Source: Microvirga sp. TS319 (GTDB lineage: Bacteria > Pseudomonadota > Alphaproteobacteria > Rhizobiales > Beijerinckiaceae). From it: DNA of 64,000 nucleotides. The notes under the pieces were generated by a model, which was not told the DNA's origin, did not search any database, and saw nothing but the letters and a program-made list of their open reading frames with translations. Below, in pieces: positions 19,481 through 29,245 of the stretch (position 1 is its first letter; the number at the start of each line of letters is the position of its first letter). Location: positions 1,897,001 through 1,961,000 of the forward strand of contig NZ_JBGGGT010000002.1 of assembly GCF_041276405.1 (NCBI RefSeq), given 5' to 3'. The translations under genes and the position numbers were made by a program.

Positions 19481-22400
19481 ATGACGAAGCCGATTGCCGG
19501 TCGCAAACTCGAGCCGCTCATCCAGGGAGCATCATCATCCGTTTCGGACCTGTTGGCGTTGAGCGACGGTTCCTTCTTCGCGGTCCAGGTGCAATCCGGC
19601 AAGAGCGCGTCCGGACAGTCCGTCAAGCAGATCCTCGGGCAGATCGTCGACGCCGACGGCACTGCGCGGCCTGGCCACAAACCCTTCATCATCGCCGAGG
19701 AGAAAGCCCGTTCCGCAGCCTTCGCGGGGGCCGCTCAGCACGCCGACGGACGCATCGTGGCCACGTGGACCACGAGCGAGAAAGGGCATGTGCCGACTTT
19801 GAAGGCGCGCGCTTTGGATACTCACGGGATGGACTTCAGCCCGGTCATCCAGTTGGGTGAGGTTGATATTTCATCGCAGCCCACGGTCGAGCGCGCCTCT
19901 GCGGCCTTCGCGGATATCTATGCCGCTGCAAATTCCATCAGTTGGGTTGAAGAGGCTCCCATTGCGGGAAAGGTCTCGTCCGGATCACATCACGAGGACA
20001 GTGTGCGGGTCAGCCACGGCGAACCTAAGCTCGACCATGAAGGTCGCCTCCAAGCGCACATGGCGGCTTCGGATAAGGCGCAGGCCAGTGTTCCCTCGGA
20101 ATTTGCAACGAGCGATGCCTCCGGCTCTGAGGGTGTCTTCAACCCCCAGTCGATCAGCAGCATCAGACTGAACGGCACCAATACTCAGGACAGAGGGTTC
20201 ATTAACGAGATCGTCTACAACAATCAGCAAAATGTGAAGCTGGGCGACCTGAGCGTCTCGGGCCGGCTCGCGGGTCCAGCATCCTTTGCGGTTACGGGCA
20301 CGCAGGCGCAGAATTTCGAGATCCGCTACGACCAAGCCGCAGACAAATGGTCTCTCTGGACCAAGACTGCAGCGTTCTTCGACTACGAGGCGCGGGTGGG
20401 CCAGCCGATCAATGTCACCATCGCCGCGGACGATGGAGATGGGCCTGTCCAGACGACGTTCACGTTCCGTCTGAGCAATGTCAGAGAGAATCCGCACACC
20501 CTGTCGATCAATAATAAGCAGGTTACAGAAAACCCACAACAAAATCAGATCATTGGTCGCTTGTCCGCAACCAATCCTGAGGGAACGACTTTATGGTGGT
20601 CGTTGGATCCCTCGTCAGCCAACGAAGGAGTCGAGCTGGGCCAGGATAGCCTCGGCTGGTTCCTGTTTGTCGCTAACCCGGGCAAGTTCGACTATGAAGC
20701 CCAGGTTCGCCATCCCGTGACGGTCTGGGCGAATGCGGCGTCGAGCGATAACAGCGGTGACGTGCATACCCCGCTCACGTTCGACATCGATGTGTTGAAC
20801 GCGAACGAAGCTCCGCACATCGTCGGTCAAAACCAGAGCATCTCCGCCGAGACCGCAGTTCCCGTAAGGCCCTTCTCAACGTTCGTCTTGTCGGATCCAG
20901 ATGTCGGCTCGCCCGGGTTCGACAGTTTCACGGTCAGTGTCAAGCTAGATACATGGAGCAAGGGTGTCCTCATCCCTGCGGCGGGAACGAAGGGGACCTA
21001 TGACGCGTCACGCGGTGAATTCACCGTGACCGGGACACTCGCCGAGGTCACGGCAAGCATCCAACAACTGACTTTCGATCCTCGGGAGCGCTTGCTCGAC
21101 GGAGTCAACGTAACGGAGACGACGACGTTCACCATCACCATGGTGGACGGTGGAGGTCTTCGCGCTCCTGAGACACCCGATGTTCAAGTGACGGCATCCC
21201 AATCGAACTATGCGCCCCAGGATATCGTGCTGACGAGCAGAGTACCGGGTCAGGATCCCTCGATTCCCGAGAACACGCAGAACAATGGTACGAACTACTT
21301 CGGGACTTTGAGCGCGACGGACCCGAACGCACCGGACAACGGTTCTCTGACATTTGCCATTACCGGAAATCCTCACAACTATTTTACGCTTGACGGCAAC
21401 AAGCTCCGGCTGGCGGATAACACCGCACTGAACTACGAGGCGGATGATCTGCTGCTCCATAGGGACGGAGCGCTGCGCTGGTACGAAGTCACCGTCACCG
21501 CAACGGATCAGCATGGCAAGCCCTCCGCGCCGCAGATCGTGAACGTCTATGTCAGCAATGTGAACGAAGCCCCGACCACTCCGGCAGTCGCGAACCCACC
21601 TGGTGTCCTACTGGAGAATTCTCCCGGCGAAACCCCTGTCGTCAGGGTGTCCTCCGAGGATGTCGATCAAGGGGATACTGTCAGATACCGCTTTGTAGGA
21701 GGAGGACTAACAGATCCGAGCGGAAAATTCAAAATCGACCAAGTCACTGGTGAGATCAAGCTGGCACCAAATCCCAATATCAATTTCGAGGCGACTGCAG
21801 CAGAGGATCCATGGCTTCAACCTGCCGATGCTGCTCATGGCGGAAATCGGTATTATATTCTGCGGGTCGAAGCGTATGACAGGGCTGGGGCTTCCTCTCA
21901 AAGCACTGTTGAAATTCAGATCGGCAACGTCAACGAGGCGCCGAACGCACCAACGTGGAGCAATGGCTCGACGACTCTGCCGGCAGTTCAGGAAAACACG
22001 ACTTTCTCAGCCCGGATTGGAGCCACCGATCCCGATGGCACGACGAACTTCACATACGAGTTCGACCAAGGCAGCGCCGCCAGTGCCAACGGCCGCTTCG
22101 CGATCGATCAGGGCACAGGCGTCGTCACCCTGGCACCGGGGCAAACTCTCGACTACGAATCCGCCACCAATGGCCAGTACAAGATTTACGTCCGGGTCAA
22201 GGATGGCAGTCTTTACAGTACTGTTCGGGAACTGACCATCAACGTCTCGGACGTGAACGAGGCTCCGACCGGAGTGGTCTTCAACGTCAACGTCATGAAC
22301 GAGAATGCCGCGCCCAACTCGATCGTGGCTTCCGTCGACAGGGTTCTCGATCCCGACATCACGCCTGCGAACAGGGACTTCCGCTTCGCCCTGGTCACCG

Positions 22401-24109
22401 ATGCGACCGGCAACACCGTCTATACCGGCACCGCCTTCCGCATCGATCCATTGACAGGGCAGATCAAAGTCGGCCCCGGCGGTCTTCCGGATGTTTCCAC
22501 ACCGCAGGACGTCAGGGTCTATGTGAAGATCACGGATCACGGAGGCAATGGCTTCTCCGTGGTGAGGGTCATGGATGTCACGGTCAATCCGTCGAATGTG
22601 AACTCGCCTCCCGGAACTCCGGCCGTCGTCAACGATTTCGTCGCTCCGCTGACCGAGAACAGTGGTGCGGTCGATACGGTCGCCACCGTGTTTTCGGGCG
22701 ACGACAATGTCGGCGGCTCCCATGTGGAGTATGAGATCGCCACCAATCCAGGTGGCCTGTTCTCGATCAATCAACTGACCGGTGTCATCTCGTTCCGGGG
22801 TGGCGCTAACTACGAGGCGACCAATATCGGTCTTCTCACCGAGTTCCCCGGCACCGCGCAGGAGCGGAAATATTTCGAGGTGGTGGTCCAGGCCAGGGAG
22901 GTCGGGAACACGAACGGTCAGGTATCCGGTCAGAAGACGATCCAGGTCTATCTCAACGACGTGAACGAGGCGCCGACCGGCGTTTCGTTCGGCCCGGCGA
23001 ATGTCGTCCGCGTCAACGGCAGGGCTGGCGACGATGTCACGACCGCGACGGCGCAGGATCCGGATACCGTCCATCCCGAATTCCAGGTCAACAAGTTCCG
23101 ATTCAGCGATGCTCAGGACGGGTCGGACGGCTTGATCAGTGCGGATGGTCTGTTCAAGATCAACGCCAATTCGGGCCTGATCGAACTGAACCGCGATGCG
23201 ACGGTTACCGACGCAGGCAATCATACTCTGAAGGTCGAGGCCTATGACGGGAACCTGGTGAGCCCGGTCGTCGATTACGTTGTTCGTGTCATTGGTGCGG
23301 ACGAAAACCCACCGCCGGCGAACATTGCCTTCACGGACAACACCGTTCGCGAGAATTTGGCGCGAGGCAACATCATCGGCCGGTTCATTGCAACAGACAC
23401 GGATGCGCTGACCTGGACCCTGGTCGACGATGCGGGAGGGCGCGTCGAGTTGGGCAGCAATGGCACGCTGCTTGTCAAGAACCAGACGAAGATCGACAGC
23501 GAACTCGCCCCCACTTTCGATGTCGTGGTCGATGTTTCCGACGGTACCAACACCGTGCGGTTTACGAAGACGCTTACGATTTTGAATCTGCAGAAGGAGA
23601 CGGTGAACGGGCTGTCGACCAGTATCCCGGGGATCGGCATCGACGATTATCTCAGGGGAGGAGCCGGCGACGACACGCTGAACGGCAGTATCGGTAACGA
23701 CACCCTGAGTGGAGGCGGTGGATCCGACCGCCTGAACGGAGGCGCAGGTGACGATGCATTCCGATTTGATGCGGCTATCACGAATCTGAACACGGACAAG
23801 ATTGTCCAGTTCGACCTGAAGGATCCAGGAAATCCGGCCGTGAATGGTGACCGCATTGAATTGGCCCAGAGCCGTTTCACAGGGATCACGGCGGCTGACG
23901 TGGATAGTGGCATCTTGAAGGCCAGCGTCTTCCATGCAGGGACGCTCGCAACGGCGCAGGCGAACCACCGCATCGTCTACAATCAGGCGACAGGGGAGAT
24001 CTGGTACGACCGGGATGGTTTCGGGGTAGGAGTGGCGGCCAACCTGATCGCCACGATCATCAGCACGACCAAGCCGGCTCTCACAAACGAGTACTTCCAT
24101 CTCATCTAG
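19481..24109 (+). CDS. Large RTX protein with cadherin-like repeats, putative type I-secreted adhesin
   Basis: A 1542-residue protein without an N-terminal signal peptide. Residues 1-150 contain a degenerate repeat (SDGSFFAVQVQSGKS, ADGRIVATWTTSEKG) like the repeats in the RTX gene at 39291-41774. From about 200 to 1370 there are successive cadherin-like modules with linkers NANEAPH (438), NVNEAPT (692), NVNEAPN (815), DVNEAPT (923), NVNSPPG (1040) and DVNEAPT (1160); most carry LFxI(D/N)...G.I.L and (V/A)xVxVxD strands. A short RTX block (GGAGDDTLNGSIGNDTLSGG, about 1391-1425) would bind calcium, and the end (RIVYNQATGEIWYDRDG ... NEYFHLI) is the shared terminal module, presumably the type I secretion signal. 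A role in surface attachment is inferred from the family. No ABC/MFP/TolC secretion genes are adjacent. By eye its codon use is more AT-rich than neighbouring housekeeping genes. Confidence 0.85.
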   Translation: MTKPIAGRKLEPLIQGASSSVSDLLALSDGSFFAVQVQSGKSASGQSVKQILGQIVDADGTARPGHKPFIIAEEKARSAAFAGAAQHADGRIVATWTTSEKGHVPTLKARALDTHGMDFSPVIQLGEVDISSQPTVERASAAFADIYAAANSISWVEEAPIAGKVSSGSHHEDSVRVSHGEPKLDHEGRLQAHMAASDKAQASVPSEFATSDASGSEGVFNPQSISSIRLNGTNTQDRGFINEIVYNNQQNVKLGDLSVSGRLAGPASFAVTGTQAQNFEIRYDQAADKWSLWTKTAAFFDYEARVGQPINVTIAADDGDGPVQTTFTFRLSNVRENPHTLSINNKQVTENPQQNQIIGRLSATNPEGTTLWWSLDPSSANEGVELGQDSLGWFLFVANPGKFDYEAQVRHPVTVWANAASSDNSGDVHTPLTFDIDVLNANEAPHIVGQNQSISAETAVPVRPFSTFVLSDPDVGSPGFDSFTVSVKLDTWSKGVLIPAAGTKGTYDASRGEFTVTGTLAEVTASIQQLTFDPRERLLDGVNVTETTTFTITMVDGGGLRAPETPDVQVTASQSNYAPQDIVLTSRVPGQDPSIPENTQNNGTNYFGTLSATDPNAPDNGSLTFAITGNPHNYFTLDGNKLRLADNTALNYEADDLLLHRDGALRWYEVTVTATDQHGKPSAPQIVNVYVSNVNEAPTTPAVANPPGVLLENSPGETPVVRVSSEDVDQGDTVRYRFVGGGLTDPSGKFKIDQVTGEIKLAPNPNINFEATAAEDPWLQPADAAHGGNRYYILRVEAYDRAGASSQSTVEIQIGNVNEAPNAPTWSNGSTTLPAVQENTTFSARIGATDPDGTTNFTYEFDQGSAASANGRFAIDQGTGVVTLAPGQTLDYESATNGQYKIYVRVKDGSLYSTVRELTINVSDVNEAPTGVVFNVNVMNENAAPNSIVASVDRVLDPDITPANRDFRFALVTDATGNTVYTGTAFRIDPLTGQIKVGPGGLPDVSTPQDVRVYVKITDHGGNGFSVVRVMDVTVNPSNVNSPPGTPAVVNDFVAPLTENSGAVDTVATVFSGDDNVGGSHVEYEIATNPGGLFSINQLTGVISFRGGANYEATNIGLLTEFPGTAQERKYFEVVVQAREVGNTNGQVSGQKTIQVYLNDVNEAPTGVSFGPANVVRVNGRAGDDVTTATAQDPDTVHPEFQVNKFRFSDAQDGSDGLISADGLFKINANSGLIELNRDATVTDAGNHTLKVEAYDGNLVSPVVDYVVRVIGADENPPPANIAFTDNTVRENLARGNIIGRFIATDTDALTWTLVDDAGGRVELGSNGTLLVKNQTKIDSELAPTFDVVVDVSDGTNTVRFTKTLTILNLQKETVNGLSTSIPGIGIDDYLRGGAGDDTLNGSIGNDTLSGGGGSDRLNGGAGDDAFRFDAAITNLNTDKIVQFDLKDPGNPAVNGDRIELAQSRFTGITAADVDSGILKASVFHAGTLATAQANHRIVYNQATGEIWYDRDGFGVGVAANLIATIISTTKPALTNEYFHLI

Positions 24110-24147
24110 CGCACGATGTGTCGAGGGCGGGCTTTACGGTTCGCTTT

Positions 24148-24175
24148 CATATGATATATAACATCGTATCATATG
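24148..24175. promoter_or_regulatory. Perfect-arm palindrome upstream of second RTX gene
   Basis: Arms CATATGATA (24148-24156) and TATCATATG (24167-24175) flank TATAACATCG. The element overlaps a candidate -10 (TATATA at 24155-24160) spaced 16 bases from TTTACG. A related element with ATGATATA and ATCGT lies upstream of the RTX gene ending at 39291. A dimeric regulator site is the natural reading, but it is unproven. Confidence 0.5.
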
Positions 24176-24226
24176 CCTGAGCCAAGTGCGGGGGCATTCA
24201 AGAATCAGATCCGAAAGGAATTCGTC

Positions 24227-26902
24227 ATGGGCATCAATCTCGTTCTCGTCGCTGTGGCTAACAGCCCGTACCATAATTCAATTATCGATGCTGGTACGAC
24301 CGCTCTCATCGATGAAAACATCCCAAACCAAACAAAAATCGCTGAAATCCAAGGTTTCGACGCGTTGCCGCCATCGGGAAGCTATCGCGTTTCGATCGTT
24401 GAGGATTATCTCGGACGCTTTACCGTCATTCAGGAGAATGACCGCTGGTATCTCGTTGGCGTCTCCCCTCAAGGTGTAAATAACTTCGACTTCGAAGATC
24501 CTGACTACGCGGGCGAATTTCCGGGCATTACATTCCAATTCCGCGATTCGACCGATACGAACGACACGGGAACTGTCTATCAACAGCTGGCCGTCGGTGT
24601 CCGGCTGAACGATATCGCTAACGAAACGCCGGCCAACCAGGCGCCGCCGAACCCGGCGACGGCCGTGAACGTCAACGAGGGCACGGCTGACGATCAGCTC
24701 GTGGCGACGCTGGCGCTCAAGGACGCTGACGACCAGACCATCGGCTACACCTTCCAGAACGCGCTCGCCGGCTCGAACGGGCTGATCAGCGCCGACGGCA
24801 AGTTCAAGATCGTCGGCAACCTGATCAAGACCAACGCCGAGGTGGCGGACGTGCAGGATGACACGCCGCTGACCTACGTGGTGGTGGCCAACGACGGCAC
24901 GGGCGGCGCCAACGCGACCGCGACCGGTGACGTGGTGATCACCATCAAGAACGTTGCTCAGCCGCCGGCCAACCAGGCGCCGCCGAACCCGGCGACGGCC
25001 GTGAACGTCAACGAGGGCACGGCTGACGATCAGCTCGTGGCGACGCTGGCGCTCAAGGACGCTGACGACCAGACCATCGGCTACACCTTCCAGAACGCGC
25101 TCGCCGGCTCGAACGGGCTGATCAGCGCCGACGGCAAGTTCAAGATCGTCGGCAACCTGATCAAGACCAACGCCGAGGTGGCGGACGTGCAGGATGACAC
25201 GCCGCTGACCTACGTGGTGGTGGCCAACGACGGCACGGGCGGCGCCAACGCGACCGCGACCGGTGACGTGGTGATCACCATCAAGAACGTTGCCCAGCCG
25301 CCGACCGGCCAGACGCTCGGTCTTGACGTGGTAGGGGACACCACCTTCCACGGCACGGATTCGGGTCCGAGCGTGTCTGCCTTCGGCGGTCTCGCGATCA
25401 CCGGAAACGGCACGCTCACCCTCAAGATCGAGTTCAACAAGCTCGAAGGCGTTCTCGAAGGGATCGGCAACGCGCAGGTCGAGATCCAGGCCGGGCGCAT
25501 CATCTACACCTTCACCGGCACGAAGGAGGCCCTCGAGGCCATTCTCGACAACGTGAAGTTCAACCCGTTCAACCGGGCGATGGCTTCCGACACGCCGGTG
25601 CCCACCGACTTCCTGATCACCCTGGACGACGGCGATCCGGACACCAACAATGCGGTCACCAACAACCAGATCGTCGTGGAGACCGAAATCCTCGGCAACC
25701 ACGCGCCGGACGTGAGCGTTTCGGATGGCACCGGCGTGACCAGGATCGTCGATACCGGGCCGGATGTGCGTCCGCTGACGGGACTCAACCTTTTCGACGA
25801 CGAGCATGATGCCCTGACGCTGAAGGTGAAGTTCCTCAAGGATCACGGCGACCTCGTGGTCCCTGAGGGGATCCAATGGACGAAGGCCGACGTCACAGAC
25901 AACAACGGCAAGCATTACTGGGTCTACACCTTCACCGGTCTGGCTGCCGCCCTCGAAGTGATGATGGACGTGATCAAGTTCGACTCGGCCCCGGTACCGG
26001 CGGAAACCGCCCCCGGCACGGTACGGGTGACCGATTTCGAGATCACGGTCGATGACGGGGCCTTGGGCCGCGTGCAGCCGATCCAGCATGTCGAGGTCCA
26101 CTCGGTGGCCAGCAAGGTGGGCCTCGCCAACGTCGTGGCGCCGCGCGAACTGGCGGCCGTGGGCGCCAAGGTCGGCGATCTCACGCCGAAGGATGCCCAT
26201 GACAACGCCTTCTCGTACCAGATCGTGCTTGCCAACGGCACGCTCGCGGGTACCGACGGCCGGTTCAAGATCGGCGCCGACGGCAAGTCCATCGAGGTCG
26301 CCAACGGCTACCTCCTGGATTACGAGCAGGCGCGGAGCCATAAGCTCAAGCTCAAGGTTACGGTCGCCGACGGGGACAACGACCCGACCAACAACCTCTC
26401 GTTCCTGCAGGATGTCACCATCAACGTGGCGAATTGGGCTGCCGAGAGAACGAACGGTTCCGGCGCCAACGACTATTTCGTCGGCGGCACGGGCAAGGAC
26501 ACGCTCTATGGCGGCGCCGGCAACGACAAGCTCAACGGCGGCGCGGGCAATGACATCCTGAAGGGCGGAGCCGGCAAGGATATCTTCATCTTCAACACCA
26601 AGCCGACCACGAGCAATATCGACAAGATCGTGGACTTCTCGGCTCCCAACGACTCGTTCTGGCTCGAGAACAAGATCTTCTCCAAACTCGGCAGCGGGAC
26701 CATGGCGAAGCCCGGCAAGCTGAAGAAGGACTTCTTCGTCAAGGGGGACCATGCCCTGGATCGTAACGATTACATCATCTACGACAGCAAGAAGGGTGTT
26801 CTCTACTACGACAAGGACGGCTCCGGCTCCGCCAAGGCGGTCGCATTCGCCACGGTCGGCAAGAACCTCAACATCACGGAAAAGGACTTCTTCGTGATCT
26901 AA
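24227..26902 (+). CDS. RTX/cadherin-like calcium-binding protein with duplicated module
   Basis: An 891-residue protein starting at ATG 24227, which is preceded by a good ribosome site (AAAGGA, eight bases away); an in-frame ATG at 24173 overlaps the upstream palindrome and is less likely. Residues 1-134 are unique. Residues 135-358 are two copies of a 112-residue cadherin-like module (APPNPATAVNVNEGTADDQL ... VVITIKNVAQPP). Two related modules follow (about 360-500 and 500-620; LTLKIEFNKLEGVLEGI, LTLKVKFLKDHGDLVVPEG), then another cadherin-like domain (about 625-745). The RTX block GGTGKDTLYGGAGNDKLNGG is at about 753-785 and the terminal module ends EKDFFVI. It is 117 bases downstream of the first RTX gene on the same strand but probably has its own promoter. 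Secretion by a type I system and calcium binding are family inferences. Confidence 0.84.
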   Translation: MGINLVLVAVANSPYHNSIIDAGTTALIDENIPNQTKIAEIQGFDALPPSGSYRVSIVEDYLGRFTVIQENDRWYLVGVSPQGVNNFDFEDPDYAGEFPGITFQFRDSTDTNDTGTVYQQLAVGVRLNDIANETPANQAPPNPATAVNVNEGTADDQLVATLALKDADDQTIGYTFQNALAGSNGLISADGKFKIVGNLIKTNAEVADVQDDTPLTYVVVANDGTGGANATATGDVVITIKNVAQPPANQAPPNPATAVNVNEGTADDQLVATLALKDADDQTIGYTFQNALAGSNGLISADGKFKIVGNLIKTNAEVADVQDDTPLTYVVVANDGTGGANATATGDVVITIKNVAQPPTGQTLGLDVVGDTTFHGTDSGPSVSAFGGLAITGNGTLTLKIEFNKLEGVLEGIGNAQVEIQAGRIIYTFTGTKEALEAILDNVKFNPFNRAMASDTPVPTDFLITLDDGDPDTNNAVTNNQIVVETEILGNHAPDVSVSDGTGVTRIVDTGPDVRPLTGLNLFDDEHDALTLKVKFLKDHGDLVVPEGIQWTKADVTDNNGKHYWVYTFTGLAAALEVMMDVIKFDSAPVPAETAPGTVRVTDFEITVDDGALGRVQPIQHVEVHSVASKVGLANVVAPRELAAVGAKVGDLTPKDAHDNAFSYQIVLANGTLAGTDGRFKIGADGKSIEVANGYLLDYEQARSHKLKLKVTVADGDNDPTNNLSFLQDVTINVANWAAERTNGSGANDYFVGGTGKDTLYGGAGNDKLNGGAGNDILKGGAGKDIFIFNTKPTTSNIDKIVDFSAPNDSFWLENKIFSKLGSGTMAKPGKLKKDFFVKGDHALDRNDYIIYDSKKGVLYYDKDGSGSAKAVAFATVGKNLNITEKDFFVI
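24631..25302 (+). repeat. Tandem duplication, 2 x 336 bp, inside RTX gene
   Basis: Copy 1 is 24631-24966 and copy 2 is 24967-25302. I compared them along their length and found only a silent difference near the 3' end (GTTGCTCAG against GTTGCCCAG). The period of 336 bases equals 112 codons, so the frame is kept. Confidence 0.93.
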
Positions 26903-26997
26903 AAGCCCTTTTCCGGCGAAGCGGCCCCGGTTCACCGTCGAACGCGGTGCGCACAGGGAAAAGAGCCGACGCCGCAATAGGTGAAACACAGCTCTAT

Positions 26998-27033
26998 AGC
27001 GTCGGACGTGACATCGAACTCACGTCCGGCGCT
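26998..27033. repeat. Palindromic repeat, type-2 hairpin
   Basis: AGCGTCGGACGTGA ... TCACGTCCGGCGCT around CATCGAAC. This is the second hairpin type of the family, as at 61993-62027 and 27292-27331. It lies 95 bases after the stop of the second RTX gene. Confidence 0.75.
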
Positions 27034-27291
27034 TTACCATTTTGATCGTGAGCATCGTTCATGCGGCCCGAAGGGATCGTCCGTGGGCTGCCAAGGCCCT
27101 CGCCGTCATGGCCGGACTCGGTGCGGCCATCCACGCCTTCGGAACGTCGCGTCATAAAGACGTGTATGCCCGGCTGATACTACTCACAAACTGACTGCTG
27201 TTCCGACAAGAGGACAATGATGTCTTCGCGCTCTGAGATGACTGCTGCTTTGAAGGCAATCTTATTGCCCCAGCTAAAACAAATTGGATTT

Positions 27292-27395
27292 ACAGCATCG
27301 GACGTGAAATCGAACGCACATCCGATGCTGTAAGTCACCGTTTTCGAGCATCTTTTCACGCAAAACCGGTCCCCACTTTTGCGTCCGATGCTCTA
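27292..27395. repeat. Palindromic repeat, two-hairpin copy
   Basis: A type-2 hairpin (ACAGCATCGGACGTGAAAT ... CATCCGATGCTGT, 27292-27331) is followed by a type-1 hairpin (GAGCATCTTTTCACGCAAAA ... TTTTGCGTCCGATGCTCTA, 27346-27395). It ends in CTAG. Confidence 0.85.
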
Positions 27396-27988
27396 GTGGA
27401 GCATTCCCTAATTTGCGCCGAGAGCACAATGGGGTGGTCGAATTGATCACATTCCAGTCTGACCGACATGGTAGCGCGCTAATGGCAGAATTAGCGAAGT
27501 GCCACATGGCAGGGATCAATCACCCCACCCTGGGCCATATCCCAGCATCACAAGTTACAGCTCAGACCCGGCATCCCCTTTATCGCAAGCGTATAGGAGC
27601 TCCAGCATCTGGTCAGGAAGGCCTATGGTTTGATGTCTGTGATCAAGGAACGGAAGCAGCGGCTCAAGCAATATGGAGCTATCTCGCTGACGGCAATATC
27701 TGGAGCGATCTCTCACCAGACGGCAGTGAAGCGCCTTATCGATAATCGCATCAAATCAGTCTCATCTGACTTTTGAGACTTCGGTGCAGGTCCTGTGAGC
27801 AACCGGACCAGCCATCAGGAACTCCGAAGCCACTGCGGATCCAGTGTAAACTTTCGCCCATCACCAACTTCTTACCCATCTGCGGCCTTGGCCGTGTGCT
27901 GACGGCTCAGGGCCGGGCATGACGAGAATGATGCTTCCATTGTCGTACCGGATTGGACCTAACGGGCCCGGAGACGCTACCGGCTCTT

Positions 27989-29245
27989 TCAGCAGAACCG
28001 CTCGAGCCGGATGACCCGGCACGGCTCTCCCGCCTGGGCGGGCGGCGCGTGGGGCGGGCGGACGAGCAGGGCCTGCGAGCGCTCCAGGATGCTCAGCACG
28101 GACGAATCCTGGATCATGTGCGGCGTCGCCACCGGCAGCAGCATGCGTCCCGGGCCCTGGGACAGGGCGATCTCGAATTCCTCGCCGGCCAGGGAGGCGC
28201 GCATGTAGTCCTGCCTCGGGCCGTTGGCGGGCAGGTCCGCGCCGAGAACGGCGTCTTCCGCCGGATCCGCGTCCGGCTGGGCATCGCCGAGCAGGGCGCG
28301 AATGGCCGGAATGAGGAAGAGGACCGTGCAGACGAGGGTGGAAACCGGGTTGCCGGGAAGTCCCAGCAGAAGCATCTCCCCGAGCTTGCCGTGCATCAGA
28401 GGCTTGCCCGGGCGAAGGGCCACGCGCCAGAAGCCGAGCTCCATTCCCTGGCGCTGCAGCGCCTTCTGGACGAGATCGTGCTCGCCCACGGATGCGCCTC
28501 CGAGCGTCACGAGAATGTCGGCGCCCGCGTCGCGCGCCGCCTGGATCCGCTCTTCCAGGGATTCGAGCGTGTCGCGCGCGATGCCGAGATCGATGGCCTC
28601 CGCGCCCGCCTTCTCGGCCATCAGAGCCGTGGCGGGCAGGCTCGACGCGGTGATCTGGTCGGGACCGGCCGTCTCGCCGGCGCGCACCAGTTCGTCGCCG
28701 GTGGCCAGGATGGCGACGCGGGGCTTACGCCGCACGGGAAGGCTGGCGTGTCCCATGGCGGCCGCCAGGGCGATATGGCGGGAATCGAGGCGAAGCCCTG
28801 CCTGAAGGAGCACGTCGCCCGCCGCGAAATCGAGGCCGGCTCTGCGGATATGCTGGCCCGGACGTGGGGCTTCCTTCACAATCACCCGGTTGCCCGCCGT
28901 TTCAGTGTCCTCCTGGATCACGACGGTGTCCGCGCCGTCGGGGAGGGGCGCGCCGGTGAAGATGCGCACGGCTTGCTGCGGCGCGAGCGTGCCGGAAAAG
29001 CGCCGCCCTGCGGCACTCGTGCCGATCACCTGAAGGGGCGCGGGAACCTGCGCCGCGTCGGCGCTGCGCACGGCGTAACCGTCCATGGCGGAGGCCGGGA
29101 AGGGCGGCTGGTCGCGACGGGCGCTCACATCCTCCGCCAATGCGCGGCCCGCGCAGGCGGACAGCGGCACATGCTCGATGGAAACCGGCCGCTCGACGCT
29201 TGCCAGCACGCGGGACAGGGCATCCTCGACCGAGATCAGGCTCAT
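27989..29245 (-). CDS. moeA: Molybdopterin molybdenumtransferase
   Basis: Inserts molybdate into adenylylated molybdopterin to complete molybdenum cofactor. The 418-residue protein shows the family motifs [13 protein letters not shown] (about residue 50), [46 protein letters not shown] and [14 protein letters not shown] 29245 overlaps the moaC stop by four bases (ATGA), so the start is well supported; the longer open frame upstream lies inside moaC. It is the last gene of the ppiD-trpE-G-D-C-moaC-moeA run. In many relatives lexA follows directly, whereas here the RTX island intervenes. Confidence 0.96.
   Translation of the reverse strand: MSLISVEDALSRVLASVERPVSIEHVPLSACAGRALAEDVSARRDQPPFPASAMDGYAVRSADAAQVPAPLQVIGTSAAGRRFSGTLAPQQAVRIFTGAPLPDGADTVVIQEDTETAGNRVIVKEAPRPGQHIRRAGLDFAAGDVLLQAGLRLDSRHIALAAAMGHASLPVRRKPRVAILATGDELVRAGETAGPDQITASSLPATALMAEKAGAEAIDLGIARDTLESLEERIQAARDAGADILVTLGGASVGEHDLVQKALQRQGMELGFWRVALRPGKPLMHGKLGEMLLLGLPGNPVSTLVCTVLFLIPAIRALLGDAQPDADPAEDAVLGADLPANGPRQDYMRASLAGEEFEIALSQGPGRMLLPVATPHMIQDSSVLSILERSQALLVRPPHAPPAQAGEPCRVIRLERFC

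Larger units (their letters stand above)
26903..27988. other. 1.1-kb stretch without a confident gene
   Basis: Between the second RTX gene and moeA. It holds two loci of the dispersed palindromic repeat (26998-27033 and 27292-27395). Two weak frames exist: a 110-codon plus-strand frame from TTG 27413 to 27745, and a 47-codon plus-strand frame from ATG 27633 to 27776 (MSVIKERKQRLKQYGAISLT, basic and helix-like). Neither has a clear ribosome site or recognised family; they may be decayed mobile-element or toxin/antitoxin-size remnants. Base composition looks less GC-rich than the flanks. Confidence 0.5.

Noticed and set aside
24278..26989. Long minus-strand frame opposite the second RTX gene, about 900 codons
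   Set aside because: Shadow of the RTX gene; its internal duplication mirrors the tandem repeat on the coding strand, and no family features are visible.
27413..27776. Transposase or toxin-antitoxin remnant
   Set aside because: Two weak overlapping frames only, with no recognised domain, ribosome site or terminal inverted repeats; left as unexplained intergenic DNA.
19481..27988. Type I secretion genes (ABC exporter, membrane fusion protein, TolC) next to the RTX genes
   Set aside because: None found on either strand; the only other coding regions nearby are lexA, comEC and moeA.
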